NCBI RefSeq assembly: GCF_900185725.1
Contig: NZ_FYAU01000014.1
Location: 124,001 to 188,000, forward strand
Origin: Stappia sp. TSB10P1A
GTDB lineage: Bacteria; Pseudomonadota; Alphaproteobacteria; Rhizobiales; Stappiaceae
Length of the DNA: 64,000 bases
Reading direction: 5' to 3'
Below the pieces are notes generated by a model. It did not search any database. It saw only the letters and a program-made list of their open reading frames with translations, and had not been told where the DNA came from. This document shows, piece after piece, positions 25,295 through 33,413 of the stretch. A program made the translations under genes and the position numbers. The first letter of the stretch is position 1. Every line of letters starts with the position of its first letter.

Positions 25295-26404
25295 TCATCG
25301 GAACAGGGCGATCGGCTGGCCGAGCGCGGCCTCGTCGGGAACGATCCCGAGCCCCGCACGGGTGCCCGGCACGGTGACGCCGTCGACGATCTCGAACGCG
25401 CCCTGCGCATAGCTCTCGGTGTTGAACTCGCGGCAGCTCCACAGGCCGAACAGATGCGCGCGCGGCGTCGCGGCGGCGGCGTGCAGCGCCGCCATGTCGG
25501 CGATTTCCGTGCCGCCCGACGACGCCCAACTGAGCGAGAGGCCGGCGATCTCGCAAAAGGCGGTGAAGCGCCGGGCGGCGGCAAGGCCGCCGATGCGGGA
25601 CAGCTTCACATGGACGATGTCGGCGGCATTGTCGCGGGCGAGGCGGGCCAGCACGTCGCCGTCGGTGACGCTCTCGTCCAGCGTCATCGTCGCCCCGGTG
25701 GCGCGGCGGACCCGGAGGCAGGCCTCGTAGGTGGCGCAGGGCTGCTCCAGGTTGAAGCCGAGCGGTTCGATCGCGCGGGCAACGCGCAGCGCGTCGGCCA
25801 GCGTCCACAGCCGGTTGGCATCGGCGATGAAGATCTCGTCCGACCGGCGGATGCCGGCGAGGCGTTCGTAGAGCGCGATGTCGGCGACCGCCTCGCCGCC
25901 CGGCTTGGTGGAGAAGATGCGGTAGCCGGGGCGCTCCCGATAGGCGGCGATCCGCTCGGCCATCTCCTCGAACGGGCCGTGATAGACGGCGCAGTTCATC
26001 GGGATCCGGTCGCTGCCCAGTCCCCCGAGCAGCCGGTAGACCGGCAGCCCGGCGCTCTTGCCGAAGAGGTCGTGGGCGGCGATGTCGAAGCCCGACTTGA
26101 CATAGGCATGGCCGTCGAGATGCCGGTCCATCACCGCGTGCAGCGCCGCGATGTCGGTCGGATCGGCGCCGATCAGCGCCGGGGCGAGCACGTCGATGCC
26201 GGCGCGCGCGCCCTCGGCGAATTCGGGCAGATAGCTGCGGCCCCAGGGGCTGATCTCGCCCCAGCCGACCAGCCCCTCGTCGGTGTCGAGGCGCAGGATC
26301 GTGCCGTCGATGCTCGCCTGCGCCGTGCCGGAGGCGCCGGTCGTGTAGCGGGTCTCGCCGAAGTCGATGGGCAGACGGTACACCGCGATACGGTCGATCT
26401 TCAT
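25295..26404 (-). CDS. enolase-superfamily enzyme (MR/MLE subgroup)
   Basis: A 369-residue racemase/epimerase/dehydratase-type enzyme. Metal and acid-base blocks are recognisable: FSTKPGG (the KxK region, first lysine replaced), FIADANRLW, NLEQPC, MTLDES, VHVKLSRIGG. The layout resembles proline-betaine and hydroxyproline-betaine epimerases and dipeptide epimerases, but substrate cannot be assigned. It starts by ATGA overlap with the EamA gene. A 109-bp gap without a gene separates it from the decarboxylase. With an OpuAC-type binding protein in the same operon, a betaine-like or amino-acid substrate is plausible. Confidence 0.82.
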   Translation of the reverse strand: MKIDRIAVYRLPIDFGETRYTTGASGTAQASIDGTILRLDTDEGLVGWGEISPWGRSYLPEFAEGARAGIDVLAPALIGADPTDIAALHAVMDRHLDGHAYVKSGFDIAAHDLFGKSAGLPVYRLLGGLGSDRIPMNCAVYHGPFEEMAERIAAYRERPGYRIFSTKPGGEAVADIALYERLAGIRRSDEIFIADANRLWTLADALRVARAIEPLGFNLEQPCATYEACLRVRRATGATMTLDESVTDGDVLARLARDNAADIVHVKLSRIGGLAAARRFTAFCEIAGLSLSWASSGGTEIADMAALHAAAATPRAHLFGLWSCREFNTESYAQGAFEIVDGVTVPGTRAGLGIVPDEAALGQPIALFR

Positions 26405-27306
26405 GAGCTTGCCTCCGGTGCGGGGGCCGGTGCCGGTGCGCGCCGGCCCTGCAGGATCGAGAAAATGACGGCGGCCATCACCACCAGGCCGCCGAGGGCG
26501 GTCGTGAGCGGCGGCACGTCGGCGAAGGCGATCCACACCCATAGCGGCGCGAGGGGCACGTCGAGCGTGCTGATCAAGGCCGCCTGGCCCGAGTTGAGAT
26601 GCCGGGCGCCGAGCGTCAGGAACAGGATGCCGAGCCCGAGCTGGGCGATGCCGAACGCCGTGAGCAGGGCGAGGGCGCGGCCGTCGACCTGGCCGAACTC
26701 GGCGAAGGGCAGGGTGATCAGGAACGAGGCGAAGGCCGAGGCGCAGGCCATCGCCACCATGGAGTGCGCCTTGCCCCAGCGCACCGCGACGATCATCAGC
26801 GCCATGAACACGGTCATCGCCATCGCGTAGAGGTCGCCGAGGAGCCCGCCGCCGCCGAGCGATCCGCCGACGATGACGGCGACGCCGGCAAGGGCGACGA
26901 GGCTGGCCCACAGCGTCGCCGGGGCCGCCGGCTCGCGCAGCAGCAGCCAGGAGAAGGCGGCCGCGACGAAGGGGGCGGTCGCGTAGATCAGCACCACATT
27001 GGCGACCGAGGTGTTCAGATAGGCATTCAGGTTGAAGATCATCGCCAGCACGCTGGCGGCGATCGCCACCAGTCCGGGCAGGCTGCGGAACACGGAGAAC
27101 TGCGCCAGCCCGGCGCGCCCCTCGCGCGCCAGCATCACCGCCAGGATGAACAGGCCGGCGACCAGGCCGCGCAGGCACAGCATCGTCCAGACGCTGGTGT
27201 CGATCAGCCGGGTGAACAGGCCGGCGGTGCTGTAGCAGGCGGCGGACAGCACCAGCAGGATCATGCCGATGCGCATCTGCCGGGCGGTGTCGGAGGGATC
27301 GCTCAT
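26401..27306 (-). CDS. EamA/DMT-family transporter
   Basis: A 301-residue inner-membrane protein with ten predicted helices and two EamA repeats, typical of drug/metabolite exporters and amino-acid effluxers. It lies between the binding-protein gene and the enolase-superfamily gene, overlapping the latter by ATGA. It probably exports the product of this operon or a pathway intermediate. Nothing in the sequence gives the substrate. Confidence 0.87.
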   Translation of the reverse strand: MSDPSDTARQMRIGMILLVLSAACYSTAGLFTRLIDTSVWTMLCLRGLVAGLFILAVMLAREGRAGLAQFSVFRSLPGLVAIAASVLAMIFNLNAYLNTSVANVVLIYATAPFVAAAFSWLLLREPAAPATLWASLVALAGVAVIVGGSLGGGGLLGDLYAMAMTVFMALMIVAVRWGKAHSMVAMACASAFASFLITLPFAEFGQVDGRALALLTAFGIAQLGLGILFLTLGARHLNSGQAALISTLDVPLAPLWVWIAFADVPPLTTALGGLVVMAAVIFSILQGRRAPAPAPAPEASS

Positions 27307-27313
27307 GCCGGCC

Positions 27314-28288
27314 TCACTGCGCCTGCGCCGCGCCGAGCCATTCGGCGACGGTGTCGCGATTGGCCGCCAGCCACGCGCCCGCCACCTCGTCCGGCGACTT
27401 GCCGGCGACGCCGGTTTCCGTCACCCAGCCGTTGATCACCGCCGGGTCGAAGGTCACCCGCGTCAGGAAGGCGGCGACCTTCGGGAACCGGGTTTCCAGC
27501 GAGCGGGAATGGAACACATAGACCCGGCTCGTCTCGAAGGCGCAGGGAAAGGAGGAGGCCTCCAGCCAGTCCTCGCGCTCGCTCGGCGAGTAGACCGTGT
27601 CGCAGCCGGGCCGGTAGGCGGGCTCGGCCACCTGGGTCAGCGGATGCACGGAGAACACCCATTCCGGGGTCCAATGGTAGAACAGCAGCGGCCGGTCTTC
27701 CGCCCGCGCGCTCTCCAGCGCCGCCTTGAACTCCTCGTTGCTGGCGATCCACGGCTCCCACAGCTTGTCGAGGCCGTAGGACTTCATCTTGATGCGGTTG
27801 AGCCGCGTTGCGCCCCAGCTCTCCTCGCCGGCCCAGTATTCGCCAAGGCCGTTGCCGTCGGTGTCGAAGCGCCGGGCGATCTCGGGCGACTTCAGGTCCT
27901 CGATGCTGGCGATGCCGAGCGCCTGCGCCGTCGCCGTCGGCAGGAAGAAGCCCTGCACGGCCTCGTAGCCGGCATTGTGGCCGATGGTGGCGCGCTGCTC
28001 GACATGGATTTCCCAGGCCTTCTGCTGGTTCGGCATCCAGATGTCGGGGAAGACGTCGTGCTCGCCGTCGCCGGCATCCATCGAGGCGAGCGAGGTATCG
28101 GTGTCGGCCTCGCGGATCCGCACCGGCGTGCCGAGCTCCTGCTCGATCACCTGCGACAGCACCTCGGCGATCACCTTGGCGGCGTCCCAGTTCAGTCCGG
28201 TGATGGTCACCTGATCGGCGGCGGCGGGGGAGGCAAGGCCAAGCGCGCCGGCGGCGGCGAGGCAGAGGGTCGTCGGGATGCGGGGCAT
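27314..28288 (-). CDS. OpuAC/ProX-type substrate-binding protein
   Basis: A 324-residue periplasmic binding protein with signal peptide (residues 1-23, AAA-D cleavage). The mature part starts with VTITGLNWDAAKVIAEVLSQ and contains the Trp/Tyr-rich pocket region (YHWTPEWVFS, IWMPNQQKAW) of glycine-betaine/choline/proline-betaine binding proteins. No OpuA/ProVW permease or ATPase is nearby, so it either works with a remote transporter or acts as a sensor or carrier. Start at ATG 28288; longer in-frame starts upstream fall in the intergenic repeat and are rejected. Confidence 0.85.
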   Translation of the reverse strand: MPRIPTTLCLAAAGALGLASPAAADQVTITGLNWDAAKVIAEVLSQVIEQELGTPVRIREADTDTSLASMDAGDGEHDVFPDIWMPNQQKAWEIHVEQRATIGHNAGYEAVQGFFLPTATAQALGIASIEDLKSPEIARRFDTDGNGLGEYWAGEESWGATRLNRIKMKSYGLDKLWEPWIASNEEFKAALESARAEDRPLLFYHWTPEWVFSVHPLTQVAEPAYRPGCDTVYSPSEREDWLEASSFPCAFETSRVYVFHSRSLETRFPKVAAFLTRVTFDPAVINGWVTETGVAGKSPDEVAGAWLAANRDTVAEWLGAAQAQ

Positions 28289-28381
28289 GAGTGCGGTCCT
28301 TCTGGGCAAGGCTCTCCCGTGTCCGGTCCGGCGGGCCGGCGGACGGGGCGAGGGCGGTGGCGGTGGCGGTGGTGAAATCTG

Positions 28382-28440
28382 GAGCGGCCCGAGCAATTCC
28401 GGGAAAAGCGGGAACCGGTCTTCCGTCCGGAATTGCGAAA
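28382..28440. repeat. Rhizobiales-type palindromic intergenic repeat (RIME/ABC-motif-like)
   Basis: Inverted arms GCAATTCCGG at 28393-28402 and CCGGAATTGC at 28427-28436 enclose a purine-rich loop with an ACCGGT core. The whole unit resembles the dispersed palindromic repeat seen between genes in rhizobia and relatives. It lies between the carbamoyltransferase homologue and the binding-protein gene, next to a short GGTGGC repeat (28354-28373). It may fold in mRNA and separate expression of the two halves of the operon. Confidence 0.6.
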
Positions 28441-28449
28441 AAGTCGAGG

Positions 28450-29367
28450 CTATTCGCGCTTGGCCGTGAGCAGGTGCTCCATGACGGCGATCCGCACGGG
28501 CACCCCGTTATGGGCCTGTTCGAAGTATCGGGCCTGGGGCATGGCATCGACGTCATGCGCCAGGTCCTCGACCCGCGGCAGCGAATGCAGGACGATCGCC
28601 TCCGGCCGGATGTCGGCGAGCCGGGCGGCGGTCAGCGCGAAATAGCTGTCGACCGGTTCGCCGCGGCGCTCGGTGATGCCGTTGTGATAGATCACGTCGA
28701 CGCTGCGCTTGACGTCGTCGAGATGGGCGATGCGGGTGAAGCGGATGCCGGCGCGGCGATAGTGTTCGGCATCGGCATGGTCCATCCAGAACTTGTCCGG
28801 GCACAGGACGAAGATCTCGGCCTGCGGATAATGCGCCAGCGCCCGGATCTGCGAGCGGAAGGCGCGCAGATGCGTGCCGCCGATGATCAGGATCTTCAGC
28901 CCGTCGATCCGTCCGAACGCCTGCTCGATCGTGTAGAGGTCGATCAGCGCCTGGGTCGGATGTTCGGCGCGCAGGCCCATGCCGTTGCCGGCGTTGATCA
29001 CCGGGATCGTGCTGGCGGCGGCGAAGTCGTAGACCGCGTCGGCCTGCGGATGGCGGATCACCGCGAGATCGGCGAAGCCGGACAGGACACGCGCCGTGTC
29101 GGCAAGGCTCTCGCCCCAGTTGGAGCCGGCCCGCGAGCTTTCCGGCTCGACGGTGATGACCCCGCCGCCGGCCCGCAGCACGCTCGACTGGAAGCCGTAT
29201 TGCGTGCGTGTCGAGGGCGAGAAGAACAGCATGGCGGCAAGGGCTCCGGGAACCCGGCCGGCCGCCCCCGCGGCGATCTCGCGCGACCGCGCGAGGATCG
29301 CCCGGATCGCGTCGCCGCCCAGATCGTCGATGGACAGCAGGTGCCGTGGTTTGGTTGCGGCCGGCAT
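28450..29367 (-). CDS. aspartate/ornithine carbamoyltransferase homologue
   Basis: A 305-residue protein with both carbamoyltransferase domains. The carbamoyl-phosphate loop appears as FSPSTRTQYGF (canonical STRTR), HPTQALIDLYTI is intact, and the C-terminal motif is HSLPRVED instead of HPLPR. The central substrate loop reads SSRAGSNWGESLADT. It is most like catalytic PyrB chains, but the substituted loops and the setting argue for another acceptor, perhaps an amine or amino acid of the pathway. It is encoded 51 bp downstream of the E1-like gene. Confidence 0.8.
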   Translation of the reverse strand: MPAATKPRHLLSIDDLGGDAIRAILARSREIAAGAAGRVPGALAAMLFFSPSTRTQYGFQSSVLRAGGGVITVEPESSRAGSNWGESLADTARVLSGFADLAVIRHPQADAVYDFAAASTIPVINAGNGMGLRAEHPTQALIDLYTIEQAFGRIDGLKILIIGGTHLRAFRSQIRALAHYPQAEIFVLCPDKFWMDHADAEHYRRAGIRFTRIAHLDDVKRSVDVIYHNGITERRGEPVDSYFALTAARLADIRPEAIVLHSLPRVEDLAHDVDAMPQARYFEQAHNGVPVRIAVMEHLLTAKRE

Positions 29368-29418
29368 GGCGGGCTCCCGGAGTTGTGAATGTCTTGAAGG
29401 GAGGCGGGGCGGCTGCGC

Positions 29419-30369
29419 TCAGCTTGCCGCGCGCCAGTCGAAGTCCGGCTTGAAATGGGCCTCGTGCACGCCGTCGTTGGCCCAGGTGCCGTCGAAGGCG
29501 TAGAAGCCGGCATCGAAGGTCGCCGTGTCGACGAGGTAATAGGCCGGGATCGGCGGCAGCGGCTCGCAATAGGGCGCCTTTTCCAGGCCGCACAGGACCA
29601 GCACGGAGCGGGCGGCGACATAGCCGCAGGCGATCGGCGGCACCGCGCCGAGGATCGGGATGTTGCCGACATCGTCCATCCATTCGTAGACGGTGTCGCG
29701 GTCGGGGAAGCGGGGGAAGTAGTTGGCCTGCATCTTGATCAGCCGCTCGACGTCGTCGCGGTCGAGCGTCTTGTCTTCGGCAATGCCGAGCAGCTCCTCA
29801 TAGGTCATGCCGTGCTTGTCGAACTTGTAGACGGTCGACGCCCAGCCCCAGACGCAGGCGCACAGCATGGTGATGGCGCGCGGGCTCGCCCGATAGGCCC
29901 GGTGCAGCGCGTAGCGCTCGGAAATCAGGTAGAAATCCGTCATGTCGAGCAGCAGGTCGCAGCCCTCCACGAAGTCCTCGGCGGTGTGGCGCTGGATGCC
30001 GTCCGGATAGATCTCGACGGTCACGTCGGGCGTCATCTCGTGCACCATCTCGCCGACCACCATCGCCTTGTTGCGGCCGACCGTGTTCTTGCCGGCGCCG
30101 AGCTGGCGGTTGATGTTGGAGGCGTCGAAATGGTCCGGATCGGCGAGCTTGAGATGCCGCACCCCCATGCGCGCCAGTTGCACGGCGAGATAGGAGCCGA
30201 TGCCGCCGCAGCCGGCGACGCCGACCGTCGCATTGGCGAGCTTGTCCTGGGAAAGCTGGCGCTGCTCCTCGTCGAGGCCGAGAAAGCACAGGGAGCGGGA
30301 CACGCGCTCCTTGTAGAAGGCCTCGTCGTGAATGCCTTGCAGCTTGATCTTGCGGGCTTTTTTCAGCAT
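29419..30369 (-). CDS. ThiF/MoeB/HesA-family E1-like enzyme
   Basis: A 316-residue protein with an E1-like adenylation fold: VGVAGCGGIGSYLAVQLARM (ATP-binding Rossmann loop), DPDHFDASNINRQLGAG (the N-x-x-R-Q motif), and GRNKAMVVGEM. Family members adenylate a C-terminal carboxylate of a ubiquitin-like or peptide substrate, or a small molecule. No CxxC zinc pairs are evident. No ubiquitin-like protein is nearby, so the substrate may be small. Start at ATG 30369 with AAAGGA upstream. Second gene of the operon. Confidence 0.85.
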   Translation of the reverse strand: MLKKARKIKLQGIHDEAFYKERVSRSLCFLGLDEEQRQLSQDKLANATVGVAGCGGIGSYLAVQLARMGVRHLKLADPDHFDASNINRQLGAGKNTVGRNKAMVVGEMVHEMTPDVTVEIYPDGIQRHTAEDFVEGCDLLLDMTDFYLISERYALHRAYRASPRAITMLCACVWGWASTVYKFDKHGMTYEELLGIAEDKTLDRDDVERLIKMQANYFPRFPDRDTVYEWMDDVGNIPILGAVPPIACGYVAARSVLVLCGLEKAPYCEPLPPIPAYYLVDTATFDAGFYAFDGTWANDGVHEAHFKPDFDWRAAS

Positions 30370-30398
30370 GGAAGGGTCCTTTCGTCGATGTGGTGCGG

Positions 30399-30851
30399 TC
30401 AGGAGGCGAAGCTGTCGCCGTCCGGGTACTCGTCGAGATTGGTGTAGCGGATGGTGACTTCCGCCCCGGCGGCGATGGCGGTGAGGGCGCGCAGTTGCAG
30501 CCAGAGGCCGTCGGCCTCGAAGCTCCACTGGATCACGGCGTTGTTGTCGGCCGCGTGGTTGCAGTAGGACATGCCGCCATTGATCAGCGCATAGGTGTTG
30601 CCGGGATTGCCGGGCGCGTAGTCGGCCGGGTTGGCGAGCAGATGATCGAAGACGGCGGTGGGCTTGAGCGCAGCGCTTTCATCGGCATCGAAGAAGATGC
30701 CGGGGGCGCGCTGCAGCAGGGTCCCCGCGTCGACCGCCCTGCGCGCATAGACGCCGCGGCCCTTTTTTCCGGCTTCCCGGACGCAGATCAGCTCATATCC
30801 GCTCTCGAAATCTTCGGGAGTGGCTGAATATGGTCTTTCAAGGGATGACAT
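30399..30851 (-). CDS. SET-domain protein
   Basis: A 150-residue protein consisting almost only of a SET domain: GRGVYARRAVDAGTLL near 31-46, INGGMSYCNHAADNNAV near 89-105 (the NHS/CNH cofactor region), and AAGAEVTIRYT near 127-137. SET proteins methylate lysines using SAM. The first gene of the long - strand operon, 29 bp before the E1-like gene. In bacteria such short SET proteins are poorly understood. A peptide or protein lysine target is possible. Confidence 0.75.
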   Translation of the reverse strand: MSSLERPYSATPEDFESGYELICVREAGKKGRGVYARRAVDAGTLLQRAPGIFFDADESAALKPTAVFDHLLANPADYAPGNPGNTYALINGGMSYCNHAADNNAVIQWSFEADGLWLQLRALTAIAAGAEVTIRYTNLDEYPDGDSFAS

Positions 30852-31019
30852 AGTCTCTTTCCTCGCAGCCGACGTCTGTCGTCGAGGACAAGAGTATTGG
30901 GGGAGGCCCCGCGTTGATATGATCCGCAGGGCTCAATTCGGATCTATCCTGGCGTGTATTTCGTCAGGAAAGCGGCTTTTGCGTGTGGCTGCCGGTCGCG
31001 GCCCGAGGACTTGGACACG
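30852..31019 (-). promoter_or_regulatory. presumed promoter region of the polyamine-like operon
   Basis: 168 bp between the 3' end of the maleylpyruvate isomerase homologue and the SET gene, both on the - strand. It should hold the promoter of the operon that starts at 30851. A near-palindromic GACG-ACAGA-CGTC element sits at about 30869-30881. No clear -35/-10 pair was found. Confidence 0.3.
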
Positions 31020-31628
31020 CTACAGATCGAGCAGTGCCGGGCTCGGCGCCGGCCTGTCCCGCGCCAGCGCCTCGGCAAGGCCGGGCGGTGCATCGGCGAG
31101 CCGGCCGCCGGCGCGAAGGTCGAGCCCGTGCCGCCACAGCGCGCGGGCGCGCAGCCACGGCGTCTCGGCAAGCGCGATCCGCCGCCCGGCCGCATCCTCG
31201 ACCGCGCGCTCCCACTGCGGCGCCTCCAGGTCGCGCCATTCCACATCCAGGTGGATCGCGGAATGGGCGAACAGGTGCCGCAGCGCCCGCGCCGGCTGGC
31301 TTGCCTTGCGGCTGACGTCGTCCGGGTCCACCGCCGCGCGTCCCGGCATCGGCCCGGCCGCGCCGCCCCGCGCCCAGGCGGCGATCCCGCTGAGCGCCCG
31401 CGCATGATAGCCGACATGGGCGACGAGCTGCCGGCGCGTCACGCCGGGGATCGCGGAGGGCGCGTCGAGATCGCCGTCGTCCAGCCCGTTCAGCAGCCGG
31501 GCGAAGAAGGCGGTGCCCTGCCGCGCCCAGGCCAGCGTGCGGGCCGGGGCGGTCGCCGCGTCGTAGCGCGCCCCGGCGCCCTGGCGGCGGCGCAGTTCGG
31601 CGCGCGCCGCCTCCAGCGGATCGTTCAT
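31020..31628 (-). CDS. maleylpyruvate isomerase family (mycothiol-type, DinB fold) protein
   Basis: A 202-residue DinB-fold protein strongly resembling actinobacterial mycothiol-dependent maleylpyruvate isomerase: RQLVAHVGYHARAL near 67-80, HSAIHLDVEW near 121-130, and ETPWLRARALWRHGLDL near 153-169. In that last block the metal-binding Glu of the actinobacterial enzyme appears to be Ala, while the His is kept. It is encoded at the end of a gentisate operon that also has a glutathione-type isomerase (32762). It overlaps the dioxygenase gene by 4 bp. Confidence 0.8.
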   Translation of the reverse strand: MNDPLEAARAELRRRQGAGARYDAATAPARTLAWARQGTAFFARLLNGLDDGDLDAPSAIPGVTRRQLVAHVGYHARALSGIAAWARGGAAGPMPGRAAVDPDDVSRKASQPARALRHLFAHSAIHLDVEWRDLEAPQWERAVEDAAGRRIALAETPWLRARALWRHGLDLRAGGRLADAPPGLAEALARDRPAPSPALLDL

Positions 31629-32731
31629 TGCCCGGCCTCCTCCACATGGGCGCGGGCGAAGTGCAGCCGCTCCATGATCGGCGCATCGGAAAAGCGGAAC
31701 AGGTCGAACCGGGTCTCGGCCTGCAGCGACCAGGCGATCCAGGACGGGATGACGAACAGGTCGCCGGTCTCCAGCCGGTGCTCGTGCCCGTCCATGACCA
31801 CCGCGCCGCGCCCGTCGAACACCTGGAACACGCTGGAGCCGACCTCGCGCCGCGTCGGCGTCTGGCAGCCGGCGCGCAGCCGGTGGAACTCGCAGCGGAT
31901 CGTCGGCATCACGTCGCCGCCGGTCGTCGGGTTGACGTAGCGCACCGCCGCGTGGCCGGGCGCTGCCGTCGCCGGCTGGCCCTCCTCCTCCAGCAGCAAC
32001 TGCTCGCTCAAGGCCCGGTCGGTGAACTCCCAGCGATAGGCGCCGATCGGCGAGCTGACGGTCGCCTGCAACCCGGAGAGCGGGCGCAGGCCCGGATGGC
32101 ACCACAGCCGCTCGCCGCGCGAGAAGCGCGGCGTCGCATAGTCGGTCACCCGGTCGGAGCCGAATTCGAAGAAGCCGACATCGTTGTGCTGGGAGAAGGG
32201 GATGTCGAGCCCGTCGATCCAGGCCATCGGCCGGTCGGTGTCGTTGTGGTGGCCGTGGAAGTTCCAGCCCGGCGTCAGCAGCAGGTCGCCCCGGCTCATG
32301 CGCACCGGATCGCCGTTGACGACGGTCCACACGCCCTCGCCCTCGACGACGAAGCGGAAGGCGTTCTGCGAGTGGCGGTGCTCCGGCGCGGTCTCGCGCG
32401 GGCCCAGATACTGGATCGCCGCCCACAGGGTCGGGCTGACATAGGCATGGCCGCCGAGCCCCGGATTGGCGAGGCCGATGGCCCGCCGCTCGCCGCCGCG
32501 CCCGACCGGCACCAGCTTGCCGGAGGCCTCGGCCAGCGGCAGCAGGTCCGCCCATTTCCACACATGCGGGCGGGCGCGCGGCTTGGGGTGGACCGGCATC
32601 AGGTCGCCGATCTGCGTCCAGAGCGGGATCAGGTGATTGTCGGCGAAGCCGCGATACAGCGCGCGCAGCTCGGGGCTGTCCTGCGGCTGCATCGCGTGCT
32701 CGACCGTCTCGTGCGTCAGGGCGTCGTTCAT
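31625..32731 (-). CDS. gentisate 1,2-dioxygenase
   Basis: A 368-residue bicupin ring-cleaving dioxygenase converting gentisate to maleylpyruvate with Fe(II) and O2. The first cupin has PEHRHSQNAFRFVVEGEG (His-x-His iron ligands) and GDLLLTPGWNFHGHHND; a second cupin occupies about 270-350. Length is typical. It is central to the operon: thiol-dependent isomerases on both sides, fumarylpyruvate hydrolase further upstream. Confidence 0.92.
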   Translation of the reverse strand: MNDALTHETVEHAMQPQDSPELRALYRGFADNHLIPLWTQIGDLMPVHPKPRARPHVWKWADLLPLAEASGKLVPVGRGGERRAIGLANPGLGGHAYVSPTLWAAIQYLGPRETAPEHRHSQNAFRFVVEGEGVWTVVNGDPVRMSRGDLLLTPGWNFHGHHNDTDRPMAWIDGLDIPFSQHNDVGFFEFGSDRVTDYATPRFSRGERLWCHPGLRPLSGLQATVSSPIGAYRWEFTDRALSEQLLLEEEGQPATAAPGHAAVRYVNPTTGGDVMPTIRCEFHRLRAGCQTPTRREVGSSVFQVFDGRGAVVMDGHEHRLETGDLFVIPSWIAWSLQAETRFDLFRFSDAPIMERLHFARAHVEEAGQ

Positions 32732-32761
32732 GGCACTCTCCGTTCCGTCTCGGGTGGCGGG

Positions 32762-33409
32762 TCAGGCGGCGTCCGGCTGCCGCGGCGGGGCCGCCTCGGC
32801 AAAGGCCGGGATGGCGTCGAGCCGGCCGAAGATCGCGGCGATGGTCGGCCAGGCGTCAGTGTCGATCTGGAAGCGGCGGTTGTTCCACACCTGCGCGTAG
32901 AGGCAGATGTCGGCAAGGCCCGGCGTGTCGCCGTGGCAGAAGGCGCCGGTCTCGCCGTCCCGCGCCAGCATCGTCTCCAGCGCGTCGAAGGTGGTCGTGA
33001 CCCAATGGGTGAACCAGCGCGCCTGCGCCGCCTCGTCGGCGCCGAACTGCTCGGCCAGATAGCCGAGCACCCGCAGGTTGTTGAGCGGGTGGACCTCGCA
33101 GGCGATCATGTTGGCGAGCGCCCGCACCCGTGCCCGCCCGTCCGGATCGGCCGGCAGCAGCGGCGGCTGCGGCCGGGTCTCCTCCAGCCATTCGATGATC
33201 GCCAGCGACTGGGTCAGCACCCGCCCGTCCTCGCGCTCGAGCGCGGGAACCAGCCCTTGCGGGTTGAGCGCCAGGAACTTCGGTGCGCGCGTCTCGCCCT
33301 TGCGCAGCGCGTAGGAGACATAGCCGTAGTCGAGCCCCTTCAGCTTCAGCGCGGCGCGCAGCCGCGTCGAGGTGGAGGAGCGGAAGAAATTGTGCAGCAC
33401 CAGGGTCAT
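32762..33409 (-). CDS. nagL: glutathione-dependent maleylpyruvate isomerase (zeta GST)
   Basis: A 215-residue zeta-class glutathione transferase. The N-terminal SSTSTRLRAALKLKG matches the SSxSxRxR glutathione motif of maleylpyruvate and maleylacetoacetate isomerases, and LTQSLAIIEWLEE carries the conserved glutathione-binding QS. It isomerises maleylpyruvate to fumarylpyruvate. It starts 4 bp after the stop of the hydrolase gene. The pathway context favours maleylpyruvate over maleylacetoacetate. Confidence 0.87.
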   Translation of the reverse strand: MTLVLHNFFRSSTSTRLRAALKLKGLDYGYVSYALRKGETRAPKFLALNPQGLVPALEREDGRVLTQSLAIIEWLEETRPQPPLLPADPDGRARVRALANMIACEVHPLNNLRVLGYLAEQFGADEAAQARWFTHWVTTTFDALETMLARDGETGAFCHGDTPGLADICLYAQVWNNRRFQIDTDAWPTIAAIFGRLDAIPAFAEAAPPRQPDAA

Positions 33410-33413
33410 GGGA

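Noticed and set aside
28450-29367. Housekeeping aspartate carbamoyltransferase (pyrB).
   Set aside because: Key loop motifs are altered and no other pyrimidine gene is nearby; kept as homologue of unknown substrate.
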